Source of the DNA: Actinomadura violacea
GTDB taxonomy: Bacteria; Actinomycetota; Actinomycetes; Streptosporangiales; Streptosporangiaceae
Direction of reading: 5' to 3'
Length of the DNA: 64,000 nucleotides
Assembly (NCBI RefSeq): GCF_017573465.1
Contig: NZ_JAGEPF010000020.1
Location: 62,001 to 126,000 of the forward strand
The notes beneath the pieces are model-generated. The model saw only the letters and a list, made by a program, of their open reading frames with translations, was not told where the DNA came from and did not search any database. A program made the translations under genes and the position numbers. Shown here one piece after another: positions 16,082 to 25,027 of this stretch; position 1 is the stretch's first letter, and every line of letters starts with the position of its first letter.

Positions 16082-19000
16082 GTGGGGCGTCGGGGAGCGG
16101 TCGAGCGAGGGGAGCGGGCGGCCGCGGCCGCCGCCGAGCAGCTGCTGCGGGCGGGCGGGCTGCTACGGCGCACGCCGACGACGCCGGACCTGCGGGCCGT
16201 CTACCGCGCCGACCAGAAGGTCAACGACGCGCCCTACCGGGAGCGCTGGGCGCACGACAAGGTCGTCCGGTCCACGCACGGCGTCAACTGCACCGGCTCC
16301 TGCTCCTGGAAGGTCTACGTCAAGGACGGGATCATCACCTGGGAGACCCAGCAGACCGACTACCCCTCCGTCGGGCCGGACCGCCCCGAGTACGAGCCGC
16401 GCGGCTGCCCGCGCGGCGCCTCGTTCTCCTGGTACACCTACTCGCCGACCAGGATCCGCTACCCGATGGCGCGCGGCGTCCTGCTGGAGATGTACCGCGA
16501 GGCGAAGGCGCGGACCGGCGACCCGGTCGCGGCCTGGGCGGACGTCACCGGCGACCCCGGGCGCCGCGCCCGCTACCAGGCGGCGCGCGGCCGGGGCGGG
16601 CTGGTGCGGCTCGGCTGGGACGAGGCGCTGGAGATCGCCGCGGCCGCGCACGTCCATACCATCGCCGAGTACGGGCCGGACCGCGTCGCCGGGTTCTCCC
16701 CGATCCCCGCGATGTCGATGGCCTCGCACGCGGTCGGCGCCCGGTTCATGTCGCTGATCGGCGCGCCGATGGTGTCGTTCTACGACTGGTACGCCGACCT
16801 GCCGATCGCGTCGCCGCAGGTGTTCGGCGACCAGACCGACGTCCCGGAGTCCGGCGACTGGTGGGACGCGGCGTACCTGATGCTGTGGGGCTCGAACGTC
16901 CCGGTCACCCGGACACCGGACGCGCACTGGATGGCGGAGGCCCGCTACCGCGGCCAGAAGGTCGTCGTGGTCTCGCCCGACTACGCCGACGCGACGAAGT
17001 TCGCCGACGAGTGGCTGCACCCGCACCCCGGCACGGACGGCGCGCTCGCGATGGCGATGGGCCACGTGATCCTCACCGAGTTCTTCGTCCGCCGCCAGGT
17101 GCCCTACTTCACCGGCTACGCGCGCCGCTTCACCGACCTGCCGTTCCTGGTGGAGGTGGACGAGCGCCCCGACGGGACGTGCGTGCCGGGCAAGTTCGTC
17201 ACGGCCGCCGGCCTCGGCGACGGCACCGAGGCGTCGGCGTGGCGGCCCGTGGTCATGGACGGGGCGACGGGCCGGGCGGTCGCGCCGAACGGCACGCTCG
17301 GCGACCGCTGGTCGCGGCGCGGCGAGGGCCGCTGGAACCTCGACCTCGGCGACGTCGAGCCGCTGCTCACGCTGCACGAGCCCGGTACGGAGACCGCCGA
17401 GGTCCTGCTGCCGCGCTTCGACGTCGACGGCGGCGGCGAGAACGGCACGGTGCGGCGGGCGGTTCCGGTCCGGACGGTCGCCGGGCGCCGCGTGACGACC
17501 GTGTTCGACCTGATGCTCGCCCAGTACGGCGTCCGCCGCGACGGCCTGCCCGGCGACTGGCCGGACGGGTACGGCGACGCGGCGCAGCCGTGCACGCCGG
17601 CGTGGCAGGAGACGATCACGTCCGTGCCGGCGAACGCGGCGGTGCGGGTGGCGCGGGAGTTCGCGGCCACGGCGGAGAAGACCGAAGGCCGCTGCATGAT
17701 CCTCATGGGCGCCGGCACGAACCACTGGTTCCACTCCGACACCGTCTACCGGTCGTTCCTGTCGCTGCTGCTGCTGACCGGATGCCAGGGCGTCAACGGC
17801 GGCGGCTGGGCGCACTACGTCGGGCAGGAGAAGGTGCGCCCGCTCACCGGCTGGCAGCAGCTGTCGACGGCGGCGGACTGGGTGCGGCCGTCCCGGCAGA
17901 TGGCGGGCACCCCGTACTGGTACATGCACACCGGCCAGTGGCGGTACGAGCGGTACCGCGCGGACGCGCTCGCGTCCCCGACCGGGCGTGGCCTGTTCGA
18001 CGGCCTGCACACCGCCGACCTGGTCGCGCGGTCGGCGCGGCTCGGCTGGATGCCGTCCTATCCGACGTTCTCCGCGAACCCGCTCGACCTCGGCCGCCGC
18101 GCCCGCGCGGACGGCCGCCCGGCGGGGGAGTGGGCGGCGGAGGAGATCGAGGCGGGCCGGCTGGGCTTCGCCTGCGAGGACCCCGACGCCCCCGCGAACT
18201 GGCCGCGCGTCCTGACCGTCTGGCGCGCGAACCTGATCGGCTCGTCGGCGAAGGGCAACGAGTTCTTCCTGCGGCACCTGCTCGGCACGGGCGACAACGC
18301 CTCCGCGCAGGAGGCGCCGCCCGGGCACCGGCCGCTGGAGGTGACCTGGCGGGACGAGGCGCCGCGCGGCAAGCTCGACCTGCTGCTCGCGCTGGACTTC
18401 CGGATGACCTCGACCACGCTGATGGCCGACCTCGTCCTGCCCGCCGCGACCTGGTACGAGAAGCACGACCTGTCCAGCACGGACATGCACCCGTACGTGC
18501 ACGCGTTCTCCCCGGCGATCAGCCCGCCGTGGCAGGCCCGCACCGACTTCGAGATCTTCCACGGGCTCGCGGAGCGGCTCGGCGAGCTGGCCGCCGGCCG
18601 CCTGGACACCGCCTGCGACCTCGTCGCAACGGCCCTGCACCACGACACGCCCGGCGAGACCGCGCAGCCCGGCGGGCACGTGCCCGACTGGCGGGCCGGC
18701 CACGACCCCGTCCCCGGCTTCAACCTGCCCGGCTTCACGCTCGTGGAACGCGACTACACCGCGATCGCCGCGAAGCTCGCCGCGTTCGGGCCGCTCGCCG
18801 AGGACGAGGGCATGACGGTGAAGGGCGTGACCGTCCACCCGGGGCCCGAGGCGCGGTGGCTGGCGGCGCGCTGCGGGACGTCGGCGCACGAGACGACGCT
18901 CAGACGGCCGCTCCTCGACACCGACGTGAAGTTCTGCGAGGCGATCCTCGCGCTGTCCGGCACCACCAACGGGCGCCTCGGCGCCGAGGGGTTCGAGCGG

Positions 19001-19786
19001 CTCGCGGAGCGCTGCGGGCCCGCCGGCGGCCTCGACGCGCTCGCCGAGTCGGTCGCCGAACGCCGCGTCGTGTTCAGCGACACCCAGCAGCGGCCCGTCC
19101 AGGTCGGCGCCAGCTACGAATGGTCCGGCAAGGAGGCGCCCGACCGCCGCTACTCCCCGTTCACCGTCAACACCGAGCACCGCAAGCCCTGGCACACCCT
19201 CACCGGACGCCAGCACTTCTACCTCGACCACGACTGGATCGCCGAGCTCGGCGAGCAGCTCCCGGTCTACCGGCCGCCGCTCGACGCCGCCGCCGTCTGC
19301 GGCGACCCGCATCCCGGCGGCGGCGGGCGCTCGGTCACCGTCCGGTACGTCACGCCGCACTCCAAATGGTCGATCCACTCGGAGTACCAGGAGAACCTGC
19401 TCATGCAGACGCTCGCGCGCGGCGGCCCCGTCATCTGGATGAGCGTCGCGGACGCCGCGCAGATCGGCGCCGCCGACAACGACTGGATCGAGGCGGTCAA
19501 CCCCAACGGCGTCGTGGTGGCGCGCGCGATCGTCTCGCACCGGATGCCCGCCGGGACCGTGTTCATGTACCACGTCCAGGAACGGCTGGTGAACGTCCCG
19601 AAGTCGGAGGCCACCGGCCGGCGCGGGGGCGTCCACAACGCCCTGACCCGCCTGCTCATCAAACCCAGCCACCTCATCGGCGGGTACGGCCAGCTGTCCT
19701 TCTCGCCCAACTACTACGGACCCACCGGCAACCAGCGCGACGCCGTCACCGTCATCCGGCGCCGTTCGCAGAACGTGGAGTACTGA
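16082..19786 (+). CDS. narG: respiratory nitrate reductase alpha subunit
   Basis: This protein of about 1234 residues is the molybdenum catalytic subunit that reduces nitrate to nitrite on the cytoplasmic face of the membrane. HGVNCTGSCSWKVYVKDG near residue 66 holds the His-Cys ligands of the FS0 [4Fe-4S] cluster, and WETQQTDYP follows, as in NarG. The mid-region MLWGSNVPVTRTPDAHW and PISPPWQARTDFEIF are also typical. I use the GTG at 16082 because GGAAGGGG lies eight bases before it and the length then fits the family; a GTG at 15983 in the same frame has no ribosome site. narHJI follow without gaps. No nitrate transporter gene is nearby. Confidence 0.95.
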   Translation: MGRRGAVERGERAAAAAAEQLLRAGGLLRRTPTTPDLRAVYRADQKVNDAPYRERWAHDKVVRSTHGVNCTGSCSWKVYVKDGIITWETQQTDYPSVGPDRPEYEPRGCPRGASFSWYTYSPTRIRYPMARGVLLEMYREAKARTGDPVAAWADVTGDPGRRARYQAARGRGGLVRLGWDEALEIAAAAHVHTIAEYGPDRVAGFSPIPAMSMASHAVGARFMSLIGAPMVSFYDWYADLPIASPQVFGDQTDVPESGDWWDAAYLMLWGSNVPVTRTPDAHWMAEARYRGQKVVVVSPDYADATKFADEWLHPHPGTDGALAMAMGHVILTEFFVRRQVPYFTGYARRFTDLPFLVEVDERPDGTCVPGKFVTAAGLGDGTEASAWRPVVMDGATGRAVAPNGTLGDRWSRRGEGRWNLDLGDVEPLLTLHEPGTETAEVLLPRFDVDGGGENGTVRRAVPVRTVAGRRVTTVFDLMLAQYGVRRDGLPGDWPDGYGDAAQPCTPAWQETITSVPANAAVRVAREFAATAEKTEGRCMILMGAGTNHWFHSDTVYRSFLSLLLLTGCQGVNGGGWAHYVGQEKVRPLTGWQQLSTAADWVRPSRQMAGTPYWYMHTGQWRYERYRADALASPTGRGLFDGLHTADLVARSARLGWMPSYPTFSANPLDLGRRARADGRPAGEWAAEEIEAGRLGFACEDPDAPANWPRVLTVWRANLIGSSAKGNEFFLRHLLGTGDNASAQEAPPGHRPLEVTWRDEAPRGKLDLLLALDFRMTSTTLMADLVLPAATWYEKHDLSSTDMHPYVHAFSPAISPPWQARTDFEIFHGLAERLGELAAGRLDTACDLVATALHHDTPGETAQPGGHVPDWRAGHDPVPGFNLPGFTLVERDYTAIAAKLAAFGPLAEDEGMTVKGVTVHPGPEARWLAARCGTSAHETTLRRPLLDTDVKFCEAILALSGTTNGRLGAEGFERLAERCGPAGGLDALAESVAERRVVFSDTQQRPVQVGASYEWSGKEAPDRRYSPFTVNTEHRKPWHTLTGRQHFYLDHDWIAELGEQLPVYRPPLDAAAVCGDPHPGGGGRSVTVRYVTPHSKWSIHSEYQENLLMQTLARGGPVIWMSVADAAQIGAADNDWIEAVNPNGVVVARAIVSHRMPAGTVFMYHVQERLVNVPKSEATGRRGGVHNALTRLLIKPSHLIGGYGQLSFSPNYYGPTGNQRDAVTVIRRRSQNVEY

Positions 19787-19787
19787 C

Positions 19788-21431
19788 ATGCGCGTGATGG
19801 CCCAGGTGGCCATGGTGATGAACCTCGACAAGTGCATCGGCTGCCACACCTGCTCGGTCACCTGCAAGCAGACCTGGACGAACCGGGAGGGCACCGAGTA
19901 CGCCTGGTTCAACAACGTCGAGACGCGTCCCGGCCAGGGATACCCGCGCGGCCACGAGGACCAGGACAGGTGGAAGGGCGGCTGGAAGCTCAAGCACGGC
20001 CGGCTCGTCCCGCGCGCGGGAGGCCGTGCCCGGCGCCTCGCCCGGCTGTTCGCCAACCCGGAGCTGCCCTCGCTCGACGACTACTACCAGCCCTGGACCT
20101 ACGACTACGAGAACCTCACCTCGGCGCCGCTCGGCGACGACGTGCCGACCGCCCGGCCGCGGTCGCTCGTGGACGGCCGCCCCACCGACGTGACGTGGGG
20201 CCCGAACTGGGACGACGACCTCGGCGGCGGCCCGGACGTCCTCGCCGCCGACCCCGTCCTGCGGAAGATGAACGACCGGGTCCGGCTGGAGTACGAGCAG
20301 GCGTTCATGTTCTACCTGCCGCGCATCTGCGAGCACTGCCTCAACCCTTCGTGCGTCGCGGTCTGCCCGTCCGGCGCGATCTACAAGCGGATCGAGGACG
20401 GCATCGTCCTCGTCGACCAGGACCGGTGCCGCGGCTGGCGGATGTGCGTGTCCGGCTGCCCGTACAAGAAGGTGTACTTCAACCACCAGACCGGCAAGGC
20501 CGAGAAGTGCACGTTCTGCTACCCGCGCGTGGAGGCGGGCGCGCCGACCGTCTGCTCGGAGACGTGCGTCGGACGGCTCCGCTACCTCGGCGTCATGCTG
20601 TACGACGCGGACCGCGTCGGCGAGGCCGCGAGCGTGCCCGACGAGCACGACCTGTACGAGGCGCAGCTCGGCTGCTTCCTGGACCCCGACGACCCGGACG
20701 TCGCGCGCGCCGCGGAGGAGTCCGGCATCCCGCACGACTGGATCACCGCCGCGCGCCGCTCGCCCGTCCACGCGCTGATCAACCGGTACCGGGTGGCGCT
20801 GCCGCTGCATCCGGAGTACCGGACGATGCCGATGGTCTGGTACGTGCCGCCGCTGTCGCCGGTCGTCGACGCGGTCACCGCGGGCGGCCACGACGGCGAG
20901 GACCCGGCGAACCTGTTCGGCGCGATCGACTCGCTGCGCATCCCGCTGGAGTACCTCGCGCACCTGTTCACCGCGGGCGACACCGCGCCGGTGGAGGCGG
21001 CGCTGTGCCGGCTGGCGGCGATGCGCGCGCACATGCGCCGCATCAACCTCGGCGAGGAGCACGACCCGGAGATCGCCCGCGCCGTCGGCCTGGACGAGCG
21101 GGCGATCGAGGAGATGTACCGGCTGCTCGCCCTCGCCAAGTACGAGGAGCGGTACGTCATCCCGACGACCTACAACGGGACCGTCCCCGACGACGTCGCG
21201 GGCACCGGTTGCAGCCTGGACGGCGACGGCGGCCCCGGCATGTACCCGAGCGATGTGGAGGGATTCCACGTCCCGCCGCAGCGTGAGCCGGTCGCGGCGG
21301 CGGAGTTCAGCGGGCCCGGCGACCCGGGCGGCCGCGACGAGCTGAAGGGGCGCGTCAACCTGCTCAACTGGAACGGGCGGGGCCGGCCGCGCGGGCTGTT
21401 CCCGCGCCGCTCCGAGGAGAACGGCCTGTGA
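19788..21431 (+). CDS. narH: respiratory nitrate reductase beta subunit
   Basis: This 547-residue iron-sulfur protein passes electrons from NarI haem to NarG. Four cysteine groups are visible: C16-x2-C19-x2-C22-x3-C26, then CEHCLNPSCVAVC, then CRGWRMCVSGC and a last CTFC...CSETC set. The Trp in CRGWRMC replaces a cysteine, the known NarH substitution that makes one cluster [3Fe-4S]. The ATG begins one base after the narG stop. The stop overlaps the GTG of narJ. Confidence 0.95.
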   Translation: MRVMAQVAMVMNLDKCIGCHTCSVTCKQTWTNREGTEYAWFNNVETRPGQGYPRGHEDQDRWKGGWKLKHGRLVPRAGGRARRLARLFANPELPSLDDYYQPWTYDYENLTSAPLGDDVPTARPRSLVDGRPTDVTWGPNWDDDLGGGPDVLAADPVLRKMNDRVRLEYEQAFMFYLPRICEHCLNPSCVAVCPSGAIYKRIEDGIVLVDQDRCRGWRMCVSGCPYKKVYFNHQTGKAEKCTFCYPRVEAGAPTVCSETCVGRLRYLGVMLYDADRVGEAASVPDEHDLYEAQLGCFLDPDDPDVARAAEESGIPHDWITAARRSPVHALINRYRVALPLHPEYRTMPMVWYVPPLSPVVDAVTAGGHDGEDPANLFGAIDSLRIPLEYLAHLFTAGDTAPVEAALCRLAAMRAHMRRINLGEEHDPEIARAVGLDERAIEEMYRLLALAKYEERYVIPTTYNGTVPDDVAGTGCSLDGDGGPGMYPSDVEGFHVPPQREPVAAAEFSGPGDPGGRDELKGRVNLLNWNGRGRPRGLFPRRSEENGL

Positions 21432-22084
21432 GCGGCGCACCGGTCCGCAGCGCGCCGGTCTACCAGGCGGCGTCGCTGCTGCTCACCTACCCCGACCCCG
21501 AGACGTGGCCGGAACGGGTGGGCGCGGTCCGGACAGCCCTGCGCGAACCAGCGGTTCTCCACGGATCACCCGCCGGGTGCGGCGACGCGCTGCTGCGCTT
21601 CTGCGGCGAGGTCGACGGCGTCGCACCCCTCGAACTGGCCGCCCGGTACGTCGCCACGTTCGACCGCACCCGCCGACGCACCCTGGACCTCACCTACTAC
21701 ACCGACGGCGACACCCGCCGCCGCGGCGGCTCCCTCGCCCGGATCAAGGCCGTCCTGCACGAGCACGGCTGGGAGCCCGGCGGCGGGCGGCTGCCCGACT
21801 TCCTGCCCGTGCTGCTGGAGTTCGCCGCCCGCTGCCCCGACCCCGGCGAACGGCTGCTGTGCGAGCACCGGCCCGGCCTCGAACTGCTGCGGCACGCCCT
21901 CGACGCCTACGGCAGCCCCTACACCGGCGTGCTCCTCGCCGTCCGCGACGCGCTCCCCGGGCCTGGCCCGACCGCCGCCGACCGCGCCGCCGTCCGGGAG
22001 CTCGCCCTCGGCGGGCCGCCCGCCGAGAGCGTCGGGCTCGAACCGTTCACCCGTCCCAGCCGAGCCCGAGGAGGCGTCCGGTGA
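21428..22084 (+). CDS. narJ: nitrate reductase assembly chaperone
   Basis: This 218-residue protein is the NarJ/TorD-like chaperone that inserts the molybdenum cofactor and matures NarGH before membrane attachment. Typical pieces are YQAASLLLTYPDPE at the N-terminus and YVATFDRTRRRTLDLTYYTDGDTRRRG in the middle. It starts with a GTG inside the narH stop (GTGA), and its own stop overlaps narI the same way. It is helical and has no signal or membrane segment. Confidence 0.92.
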   Translation: MSGAPVRSAPVYQAASLLLTYPDPETWPERVGAVRTALREPAVLHGSPAGCGDALLRFCGEVDGVAPLELAARYVATFDRTRRRTLDLTYYTDGDTRRRGGSLARIKAVLHEHGWEPGGGRLPDFLPVLLEFAARCPDPGERLLCEHRPGLELLRHALDAYGSPYTGVLLAVRDALPGPGPTAADRAAVRELALGGPPAESVGLEPFTRPSRARGGVR

Positions 22085-22824
22085 CCCATCTCGACATCGC
22101 CCTGTGGGGCGCGCTGCCCTACATCGTCCTCGTCGTCCTCGTCGCGGGCTCGGCCTGGCGGTACCGCTACGACCGGTTCGGCTTCACCACCCGCTCCAGC
22201 CAGATCCACGAGTCGCGGCTGCTGCGCGTCGGCGGGCCGCTGTTCCACTACGCGCTGCTGTTCGTGATCGGCGGGCACGTCACCGGGCTGCTCGTCCCCG
22301 AGATGGTGACGGACCGCCTGGACGTCAGCGAGAACTCCTACCACGACGTCGCGCTGATCATGGGCGGGAGCGCGGGCGTCGCCGCCGTCGCCGGGCTGGC
22401 GATCCTGCTGTACCGGCGGCTGCGCGTCCCGGCGGTGCGCCGCGCGACGAGCGGCACCGACCGCGCCGTGTACCCGCTGCTCGCCGCCGCCATGCTCGGC
22501 GGGCTCGTCGCGACCGCGTCCAGCCTCGCCAACCCCTACGACTACCGGCTCGGCGTCTCGGTCTGGTTCCGCAGCCTGTTCGACCTCGACCCGGACGTCG
22601 CCGCGATGGCGCACGCGCCCTTCGTCTACCGGTTGCACGCGCTGCTCGGCATGGCGATGTTCATGCTGTGGCCGTTCAGCCGGCTCGTCCACGCCCTCAC
22701 CGCGCCGGTCTGGTACCTGGCCCGGCCCTACGTCGTCTACCGCTCGCGGGCCGTCCCGTACCGGCACCCGGCTGCGCGTCCCGGCGACACCCGCCCCACC
22801 GGCGCGGGCCGCACGCCGCGATAG
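22081..22824 (+). CDS. narI: respiratory nitrate reductase gamma subunit (cytochrome b)
   Basis: This 247-residue membrane protein carries two b-type haems and takes electrons from menaquinol for NarGH. Five membrane segments are visible, starting with IALWGALPYIVLVVLVAG. RYDRFGFTTRSSQ and FHYALLFVIGGHVTGL carry the first haem histidines; MAMFMLWPFSRLVHALTAPV carries the late ones. It ends the nar operon and converges on a MarR gene 40 bases away. Confidence 0.93.
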   Translation: MTHLDIALWGALPYIVLVVLVAGSAWRYRYDRFGFTTRSSQIHESRLLRVGGPLFHYALLFVIGGHVTGLLVPEMVTDRLDVSENSYHDVALIMGGSAGVAAVAGLAILLYRRLRVPAVRRATSGTDRAVYPLLAAAMLGGLVATASSLANPYDYRLGVSVWFRSLFDLDPDVAAMAHAPFVYRLHALLGMAMFMLWPFSRLVHALTAPVWYLARPYVVYRSRAVPYRHPAARPGDTRPTGAGRTPR

Positions 22825-22864
22825 GCCGTGCAGGCTGGCGGGCGCTTGAGGGACAGCGGGCGGG

Positions 22865-23479
22865 TCAGCGGGAGCGGGCCCGGCGCACGCCCGGGCCGGA
22901 CAGCCCGAGCGGGTCGTCGACCAGCCCGCCGACCCGGCGGACCTCCTCGAACGGGTCCACCGCCAGGTCGTCGGCCACCGCGGTCAGCGAGCGCAGCGCC
23001 GACACCAGCGCCGCCCGCTCCTCCTCGGCGAGCCGCGACACCAGCGCGCCGACCTCCGCGCCGCGCCGCGACGCGACCCGGCGCACCAGGTCGCAGCCCC
23101 GGTCGGTGAGGCTGAGCAGCACCTCGCGCCGGTTGGCCGGGTTGGTGCGCCGGTCCACCAGCTCGACCGACTCCAGCCGGTCCACCATCCGCATCGCGTT
23201 CGACGGGTTCACCCCGAGCGTCGCCGCCAGCAGCGCCATCTTCACCGGCCCGTAGCCGGCCAGCACCATCAGCGTGCGCAGCTGCGGCAGCGTCAGCGAG
23301 TCGTCGATGGACGCCAGCGCCCGCGCGGAGACCGCCATCAGCAGCCGGGACGCCGCCATCACCGCCGTCGTGACCTCTTCGGCCTCGGCGAGTCCGGCCT
23401 CCTGAGCGGGCCCGTCCCCGCCGGTGCGCCCGCGGGCGCCGCGGGACGGCTCAGGAGGCTCGGTACTTCGTTCTGCCAT
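22865..23479 (-). CDS. MarR-family transcriptional regulator
   Basis: This protein of about 204 residues has a MarR winged helix: LTLPQLRTLMVLAGYGPVKMALLAATLGVNPSNAMRMVDRLE followed by the wing RRTNPANRREVLLSLTDRG. A charged, glycine-rich N-terminal tail of about 40 residues precedes it. I use the ATG at 23479; a GTG at 23509 is also in frame and neither has a strong ribosome site. It is divergent from the secreted lipase gene, its most likely target. The ligand is unknown. Confidence 0.82.
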   Translation of the reverse strand: MAERSTEPPEPSRGARGRTGGDGPAQEAGLAEAEEVTTAVMAASRLLMAVSARALASIDDSLTLPQLRTLMVLAGYGPVKMALLAATLGVNPSNAMRMVDRLESVELVDRRTNPANRREVLLSLTDRGCDLVRRVASRRGAEVGALVSRLAEEERAALVSALRSLTAVADDLAVDPFEEVRRVGGLVDDPLGLSGPGVRRARSR

Positions 23480-23535
23480 GTGCGTTCTTACCCCGTACCC
23501 GGACGTCACCTGGCGTTCACCCTAACCCGCCGTTT

Positions 23536-23554
23536 TTGACTTGGTTGCTAATAA
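23536..23554. promoter_or_regulatory. AT-rich regulatory stretch between the MarR and lipase genes
   Basis: TTGACT (23536-23541) followed by TTGGTTGCTAATAA (23541-23554) is the only AT-rich piece in this divergent gap. Read on the minus strand it gives TTAGCAACCAA, which resembles AT-rich MarR boxes. No clean -10 for the lipase is evident. The role is a guess. Confidence 0.25.
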
Positions 23555-23652
23555 GGCCGACCGACCCTGTGACGCATCTTCATTCCGCGCCGCGCCGCCC
23601 GTGGGGGACAGTCATCAGCGTTCACTTTCCGGACCCACCCCTGGAGCGAGGA

Positions 23653-24924
23653 ATGCGACTTCGGACCCTGCTCACCACGGCGGCACTGGGGGCCGCCCTG
23701 GCCGCGCCGGTGCTGACCGCGCCGCAGGCCGGGGCCGCGCCGCCGGGCTGCGACGCCACGGACGCGCAGATCTACGCGGCCCCCGGCGCGGTGACCGGGA
23801 ACCCGGGAGACCTGCTCGCCTGCCGTCCGGCGAAGCTGACCAACATCCCCGGCGACGTGCCGATGCACGCCTGGAAGGTCAGGTACGTCTCGACCGACGC
23901 CAAGGGGCAGAAGATCGCCGTGTCCGGGACCGTCGCGGTGCCGGACGCCGACTGGAAGGGCGCCGGGTCGCGCCCGACCGTCGCCTTCAACCCCGGCACG
24001 CTCGGCTCCGGCCTGCAGTGCGCGTTCTCCAAGCAGCTCGCCGGCCAGTACGTCGACATGTACGAGGGCGGCAACCTGCAGCTCATGCTCAAGGCCGGGT
24101 ACGCGGTCGCCGCCACCGACGGCGTCGGCTACCTCGACGGCCAGGTGCACACCTACATGGTCGGCGCGAACGCGGGGCACGCGCTGCTCGACATCGTCCG
24201 CACGTCCCGGCAGATCCCCGGCGGCACGCTCAAGGCGGACGGCGACGTCGGCATCTCCGGCTACTCCGAGGGCGGCGCCGCCGCGCTGTGGGGCGCGCAG
24301 CTCGCCGCGTCGTACGCGCCGGAGCTGAAGGTCGTCGGCGCGGCGGCGGGCGGCGTGCCCGGCGACCTGAAGCTGACCGCCAAGCAGCTGAACGGCAGCC
24401 TGTTCGCCGGGTTCCTCGCCGACGCGCTGGTCGGCCTGCACGCCGCGCACCCCGAGATGCCGTTCGACGACCTGATGAACGACAAGGGCCGGCAGGCGAT
24501 CAAGGACGTGAAGTCCAACTGCCTGTACGGGACGCTCGCGGTGTTCCTCGGCGCGAAGGCCGAGAACTTCTCCACGCAGGGCCTGTCCCTCGACCAGATC
24601 TACGCCCTCAAGGGACCGGACGGCACGAGCTGGGGCGACATCGTCGACCGGCAGAAGCTCGGCGTCGACATCGGCACGCCGTCCTCGAACGCCAAGTACA
24701 AGATCGGCTTCCCGGTCTTCCAGTACCGCGGCTGGCTCGAGGAGATCATCCCGCACGAGACCGAGGACGGCACCCACGCCGCCTACTGCTCGGCCGGCAT
24801 CAACACGACCTGGAAGAACACCTACCCGACCGAGCACCTGTCCACCGACTGGGGCGCCGCCGGGGACGTGACGAACTTCCTGGGCGACCGGTTCGCCGGC
24901 AAGCCCGCGCAGGGCAACTGCTGA
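23653..24924 (+). CDS. secreted lipase (LIP/secretory lipase family)
   Basis: This exported alpha/beta-hydrolase of 423 residues resembles the secretory lipase family. The signal peptide runs from MRLRTLLTTAALGAALAA to about AGAAPPG. The nucleophile motif GYSEG lies near residue 203, and a probable catalytic His is in EDGTHAAYC near residue 375. I use the ATG at 23653, which starts the signal peptide with GGAG a few bases before it; the frame is open upstream to 23536. It may release fatty acids that the desaturase and acyl-AMP ligase downstream then use, but a strong hairpin separates it from them. Confidence 0.82.
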   Translation: MRLRTLLTTAALGAALAAPVLTAPQAGAAPPGCDATDAQIYAAPGAVTGNPGDLLACRPAKLTNIPGDVPMHAWKVRYVSTDAKGQKIAVSGTVAVPDADWKGAGSRPTVAFNPGTLGSGLQCAFSKQLAGQYVDMYEGGNLQLMLKAGYAVAATDGVGYLDGQVHTYMVGANAGHALLDIVRTSRQIPGGTLKADGDVGISGYSEGGAAALWGAQLAASYAPELKVVGAAAGGVPGDLKLTAKQLNGSLFAGFLADALVGLHAAHPEMPFDDLMNDKGRQAIKDVKSNCLYGTLAVFLGAKAENFSTQGLSLDQIYALKGPDGTSWGDIVDRQKLGVDIGTPSSNAKYKIGFPVFQYRGWLEEIIPHETEDGTHAAYCSAGINTTWKNTYPTEHLSTDWGAAGDVTNFLGDRFAGKPAQGNC

Positions 24925-24930
24925 ACCACC

Positions 24931-24978
24931 GCCCCGCCCGCGGGGACCGGGCCGCCGCCCGGGACCGGCGGGCGGGGC
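24931..24978 (+). terminator. terminator hairpin after the lipase gene
   Basis: GCCCCGCCCGC (24931-24941) and GCGGGCGGGGC (24968-24978) form an 11-bp perfect stem, with a nested CCGGGC/GCCCGG stem inside. It begins seven bases after the lipase stop. Confidence 0.65.
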
Positions 24979-25015
24979 CTCCGCACTCATGTCCCTCCTC
25001 CGCACTCATGTCTCT
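24978..25015 (+). repeat. two tandem 19-bp copies directly before the desaturase ribosome site
   Basis: CCTCCGCACTCATGTCCCT (24978-24996) is followed at once by the same 19 bases with one change (24997-25015). AAGGAG at 25016-25021 comes next. Each copy contains an ATG; the first (24989) is in frame with the desaturase. The repeat could be a recent duplication or a regulatory leader. Confidence 0.7.
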
Positions 25016-25027
25016 AAGGAGTCCGCA

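Noticed and set aside
16163..20056. A 1297-codon minus-strand open frame opposite narG
   Set aside because: narG has unmistakable cofactor motifs on the plus strand; the antisense frame is Arg/Val/Gly-rich filler produced by third-position GC bias.
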